DNA from: CAZGVW01 sp964529265
GTDB lineage: Bacteria; Planctomycetota; Phycisphaerae; Phycisphaerales; UBA1924
NCBI GenBank assembly: GCA_964529265.1
Contig: CAZGVW010000196.1
Coordinates: 1-8,179 of the forward strand
DNA: 8,179 bases
Direction: 5' to 3'
The first letter of the stretch is position 1. The number at the start of each line of letters is the position of its first letter. The notes beneath the pieces are model-generated. The model made no database searches, was not told the DNA's origin, and saw nothing but the letters and a program-made list of their open reading frames with translations. Of this stretch, positions 6,611-8,179 are shown in pieces. Made by a program: the position numbers and the translations under genes.

Positions 6611-7717
6611 ATGCGCGTCTCCCGCGTGTTCCGCGTCACGGCGCTGGCACTCGCCGCGGCGGCGCTGTATGGAGCCCGCGGTCTTCAGACCGCGGGACTG
6701 CACGATGGAGCCCGCGGTCTTCAGACCGCGGGCCTGCTCTACGTCTGCGTCCAGGACGACGCGAAGGTCGCCGTGGTGGACATGGGGACGCGAGCCATCG
6801 TCCGCACGATCGATCTGACGAAGCTCGGCTTCCCCGCCACTGCCAAACCGCACTACATCGTCGTCGAACCCGATCGCGCGCATTGGTACGTGTCGTTGAT
6901 CGGCGCGAATCGCGTGCTGAAGTTCGACGCGCAGGACCGGGTGGTCGGACAGTTCGAGATGGAGACGCCGGGGATGCTGGCGCTCGCGGGGGCGACTCAG
7001 CTGCTCGTGAGCCGCTCGATGAGCGCGGTCAATCCTCCCAAGCGCATCGCGATCCTCGATCGGCGGACGATGACGGGGGACGAGGTCGAGGTGCTGTTTC
7101 CGCGGCCGCACCCGATGGCGGTCGCGCGCGGCTTCGCGTATACGGGCAGCCTCGGCGAGAACCGCATCGCGAGCATCGGGCTCGAGGACCAGCGCGTGCA
7201 GATCATCGACGTGGCCGGACCGACGCACTCGCTCGTGCAGTTCGCGGTCTCGCGCGACGAACGCACGCTGGTGGCCACGGCGGAGATCTCGGGGCAGGTG
7301 CTCGTGTTCGATCTCGCCGAGCCGGCCAAACCGAAGCTCACGAAGACGGTGAGCGTCGGCAAGATGGCGTTCGATCCGACGTTCACGCCCGACGGACGCT
7401 TCGTCTACGTGCCGGTGAAGAGCACGAACGAGATCGTGGTGCTCGAGACGGCCGGTTGGACCGAGGTGCGGCGGATCGAGGACGCGGCGTTTCAGCAGCC
7501 GCATCAGGTCGTCTTCTCCGCCGACGGATCGACGGCGTTCGTGACGAACAACAACAAGATGGATCACATGGCCGATCCGGCGCACGCGGGACATACGATG
7601 CCGGGCACCTCGGCCGGCGGCGCCGCATCGCTGGCGATCATCGACGTGGCGTCGGGGCGGGTGGCGAAGGCGATCGAACTCGGGAAGAACCTGACCGGCA
7701 TGGGCACGGCCCGGTGA
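6611..7717 (+). CDS. exported YncE/YVTN-type beta-propeller protein
   Basis: A 368-residue exported beta-propeller that starts 4 nt after the previous stop, so it is almost certainly in the same operon; its own Shine-Dalgarno is weak. Residues 1-20 are a signal peptide (positive MRVSRVFR, then VTALALAAAALY). Seven blades can be traced, starting at LLYVCVQDDAKVAVVD, HYIVVEPDRAHWYVS, GMLALAGATQLLVS, HPMAVARGFAYTG, VQFAVSRDERTLVATA, FDPTFTPDGRFVYVP and HQVVFSADGSTAFVTN. The C-terminal GKNLTGMGTAR is the typical closing strand. Blade 7 carries a Met/His-rich loop (residues 317-332, MDHM then HAGHTM) that could bind a metal. Residues 21-42 (two copies of GARGLQTAGL) are encoded by a palindromic DNA repeat and lie exactly between signal peptide and first blade. 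A binding or scaffold role is inferred from the fold; no enzyme motif is seen. Confidence 0.87.
   Translation: MRVSRVFRVTALALAAAALYGARGLQTAGLHDGARGLQTAGLLYVCVQDDAKVAVVDMGTRAIVRTIDLTKLGFPATAKPHYIVVEPDRAHWYVSLIGANRVLKFDAQDRVVGQFEMETPGMLALAGATQLLVSRSMSAVNPPKRIAILDRRTMTGDEVEVLFPRPHPMAVARGFAYTGSLGENRIASIGLEDQRVQIIDVAGPTHSLVQFAVSRDERTLVATAEISGQVLVFDLAEPAKPKLTKTVSVGKMAFDPTFTPDGRFVYVPVKSTNEIVVLETAGWTEVRRIEDAAFQQPHQVVFSADGSTAFVTNNNKMDHMADPAHAGHTMPGTSAGGAASLAIIDVASGRVAKAIELGKNLTGMGTAR
6669..6737 (+). repeat. two tandem in-frame copies of a palindromic element inside the YncE-like gene
   Basis: A 33-nt unit occurs at 6669-6701 and 6705-6737 with one mismatch (period 36 nt, so the frame is kept). Each holds a 22-nt palindrome (6675-6696 and 6711-6732) with perfect 10-nt arms CCCGCGGTCT and AGACCGCGGG around a TC centre; the second copy gains one more G:C pair. 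Each palindrome is preceded by ATGGAG and followed, after one base, by CTGC. The element is open in five of six frames, a property that would let it sit inside genes. It encodes GARGLQTAGL twice. Origin as an inserted dispersed repeat is inferred; copies elsewhere in the genome cannot be seen from here. Confidence 0.8.
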
Positions 7718-7723
7718 CCTGGA

Positions 7724-7787
7724 ACCACGAAGGATGAAGAAGGGCTTTTCACCATGAAGGTGTTCATGAGCTGCGCTCACCGCGAAG
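7724..7787 (+). repeat. degenerate CACCACGAAG-type repeats downstream of the YncE-like gene
   Basis: Three related motifs follow the stop codon at near-regular spacing: ACCACGAAGG (7724-7733), CACCATGAAGG (7750-7760) and CACCGCGAAG (7778-7787), about 27-28 nt apart. A fourth, CACCACGAACG, lies beyond the long inverted repeat at 8118-8128 in the same orientation. No open reading frame with coding character runs through them. They look like a decayed intergenic repeat tract; from memory, CACCACGAAG-like strings recur between genes in several environmental bacterial phyla, but that is not testable here. Confidence 0.4.
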
Positions 7788-7801
7788 CATGAGAATCTTT
7801 C

Positions 7802-8059
7802 GACCGTGGAGCTCATCGAGGCCATGGAGCACCAACCTCCCTGCACTGCACTCGACCGGCGCGAGCTGATGACGCGGATGAGCGTCGCCCGGCCCACCGG
7901 GCCGGGCGGCCGAGGGCCGCAGGGCCGACTCGCGAATCGTCCGGATGAGAACGCCCGCACGTCCTTCAGGGTTCTCATCCAGGCGATTCCCGAGTCGACC
8001 CTGCGACGCTCATCCGCGGCAAGAAGACCCGCTCCATGAGCTCGATGCGCTCCATGGTT
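7802..8059. repeat. long imperfect inverted repeat (branched hairpin) in the gene-free 3' region
   Basis: Four blocks pair in correct nested order. 7943-7952 pairs with 7971-7980 (10 of 10). 7918-7941 pairs with 7982-8005 (two mismatches plus one G-U). 7873-7888 pairs with 8003-8018 (16 of 16). 7803-7830 pairs with 8031-8058 (three mismatches plus one G-U). The apical loop is 7953-7970. The left arm carries about 60 nt of extra sequence, part of which (7889-7920) makes its own small hairpins: GGCCC-ACC-GGGCC and GCGGCC-GAG-GGCCGC. It starts 85 nt after the YncE-like stop. It could be a mobile palindromic element, a structured RNA, or a large 3' hairpin protecting or terminating the operon mRNA. 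No U-run follows, so it is not a classic intrinsic terminator. Confidence 0.75.
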
Positions 8060-8179
8060 TGCTCTCCCGTACGATCCTGCCGACGCATTTTCTGAGCAGG
8101 ACATGAAGCAAAGCTATCACCACGAACGTTGAGGGCGTGCCTGCCGGCGCGCCCCGCCGCCCCTCGACTCGTGCGCTCG
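8060..8179. other. right-hand edge without recognisable genes
   Basis: No credible coding region is seen. A weak inverted repeat (TCCTGC at 8075-8080, GCAGGA at 8096-8101) has a 15-nt loop and no adjacent T-run. One degenerate CACCACGAACG motif lies at 8118-8128. The ATG at 8103 opens only a nine-codon frame. Confidence 0.5.

Noticed and set aside
4477..6639. 720-codon open frame on the minus strand, opposite the choice-of-anchor B gene
   Set aside because: Its product is Arg/Ala/Val/Asp-rich with no recognisable domain, and it mirrors the high-GC codons of the real gene. The plus strand has a signal peptide, ribosome-binding site and clear family motifs.
7806..8039. 77-codon plus-strand open frame inside the long inverted repeat
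   Set aside because: It runs through both arms and the loop of the hairpin, lacks a ribosome-binding site and has no recognisable domain, so it is better explained by the repeat.
7802..8059. Integron attC site, retron msr/msd or CRISPR-like element
   Set aside because: No reverse transcriptase, integrase or cas gene is present, there are no regular spacers, and the terminal boxes of attC sites are not seen.
8075..8101. Intrinsic terminator at TCCTGC...GCAGGA
   Set aside because: Only six pairs with a 15-nt loop and no T-run on either side.
6581..8104. 507-codon open frame on the minus strand, opposite the YncE-like gene and the inverted repeat
   Set aside because: It spans a real gene, an intergenic repeat and a palindrome without any domain, and its composition is that of an antisense shadow in a GC-rich genome.

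Overview
The window is very GC-rich, uses G/C-ending codons heavily, and carries five protein genes of types common in Acidobacteriota, most likely a member of Vicinamibacteria. These are large exported proteins built of carboxypeptidase-regulatory-like (CarboxypepD_reg) beta-sandwich repeats, a 'choice-of-anchor B' LVIVD-repeat protein, and a YncE-type beta-propeller. The phylum call is an inference from gene content and composition; no rRNA or other marker gene is present.

The layout is two divergent operons leaving a short control region at 3974-4059. Leftward (minus strand) run two tandem, paralogous CarboxypepD_reg proteins (3973-2018 and 2028-262) whose frames overlap by 11 nt. They are followed after 42 nt by a small dodecin flavin-storage protein (219-16) with a very strong Shine-Dalgarno sequence. 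Rightward (plus strand) run a large exported double-propeller protein (4060-6606: FG-GAP-like blades, then the choice-of-anchor B/LVIVD domain) and, 4 nt later, a YncE/YVTN-type propeller protein (6611-7717). The 86-bp divergent region can be read as two back-to-back promoters with overlapping -10 boxes, plus an 11-nt direct repeat spaced 21 bp.

Four of the five genes encode exported, repeat-built beta proteins, so the locus looks like a cell-envelope or secretome module. Nothing in the sequence fixes a substrate or pathway. No transposase, CRISPR array, phage gene, tRNA or rRNA was seen.

The features least explained by ordinary annotation are repeats. (1) A near-perfect 22-bp palindrome with constant flanks occurs twice, 36 bp apart and in frame, at the signal-peptide/mature junction of the YncE-like gene (6669-6737), recalling in-gene palindromic elements such as those of Rickettsia. 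(2) A long collinear inverted repeat (7802-8059) fills the gene-free 3' end and could fold into a branched hairpin of roughly 250 nt. (3) Degenerate CACCACGAAG-type motifs flank that hairpin on both sides.
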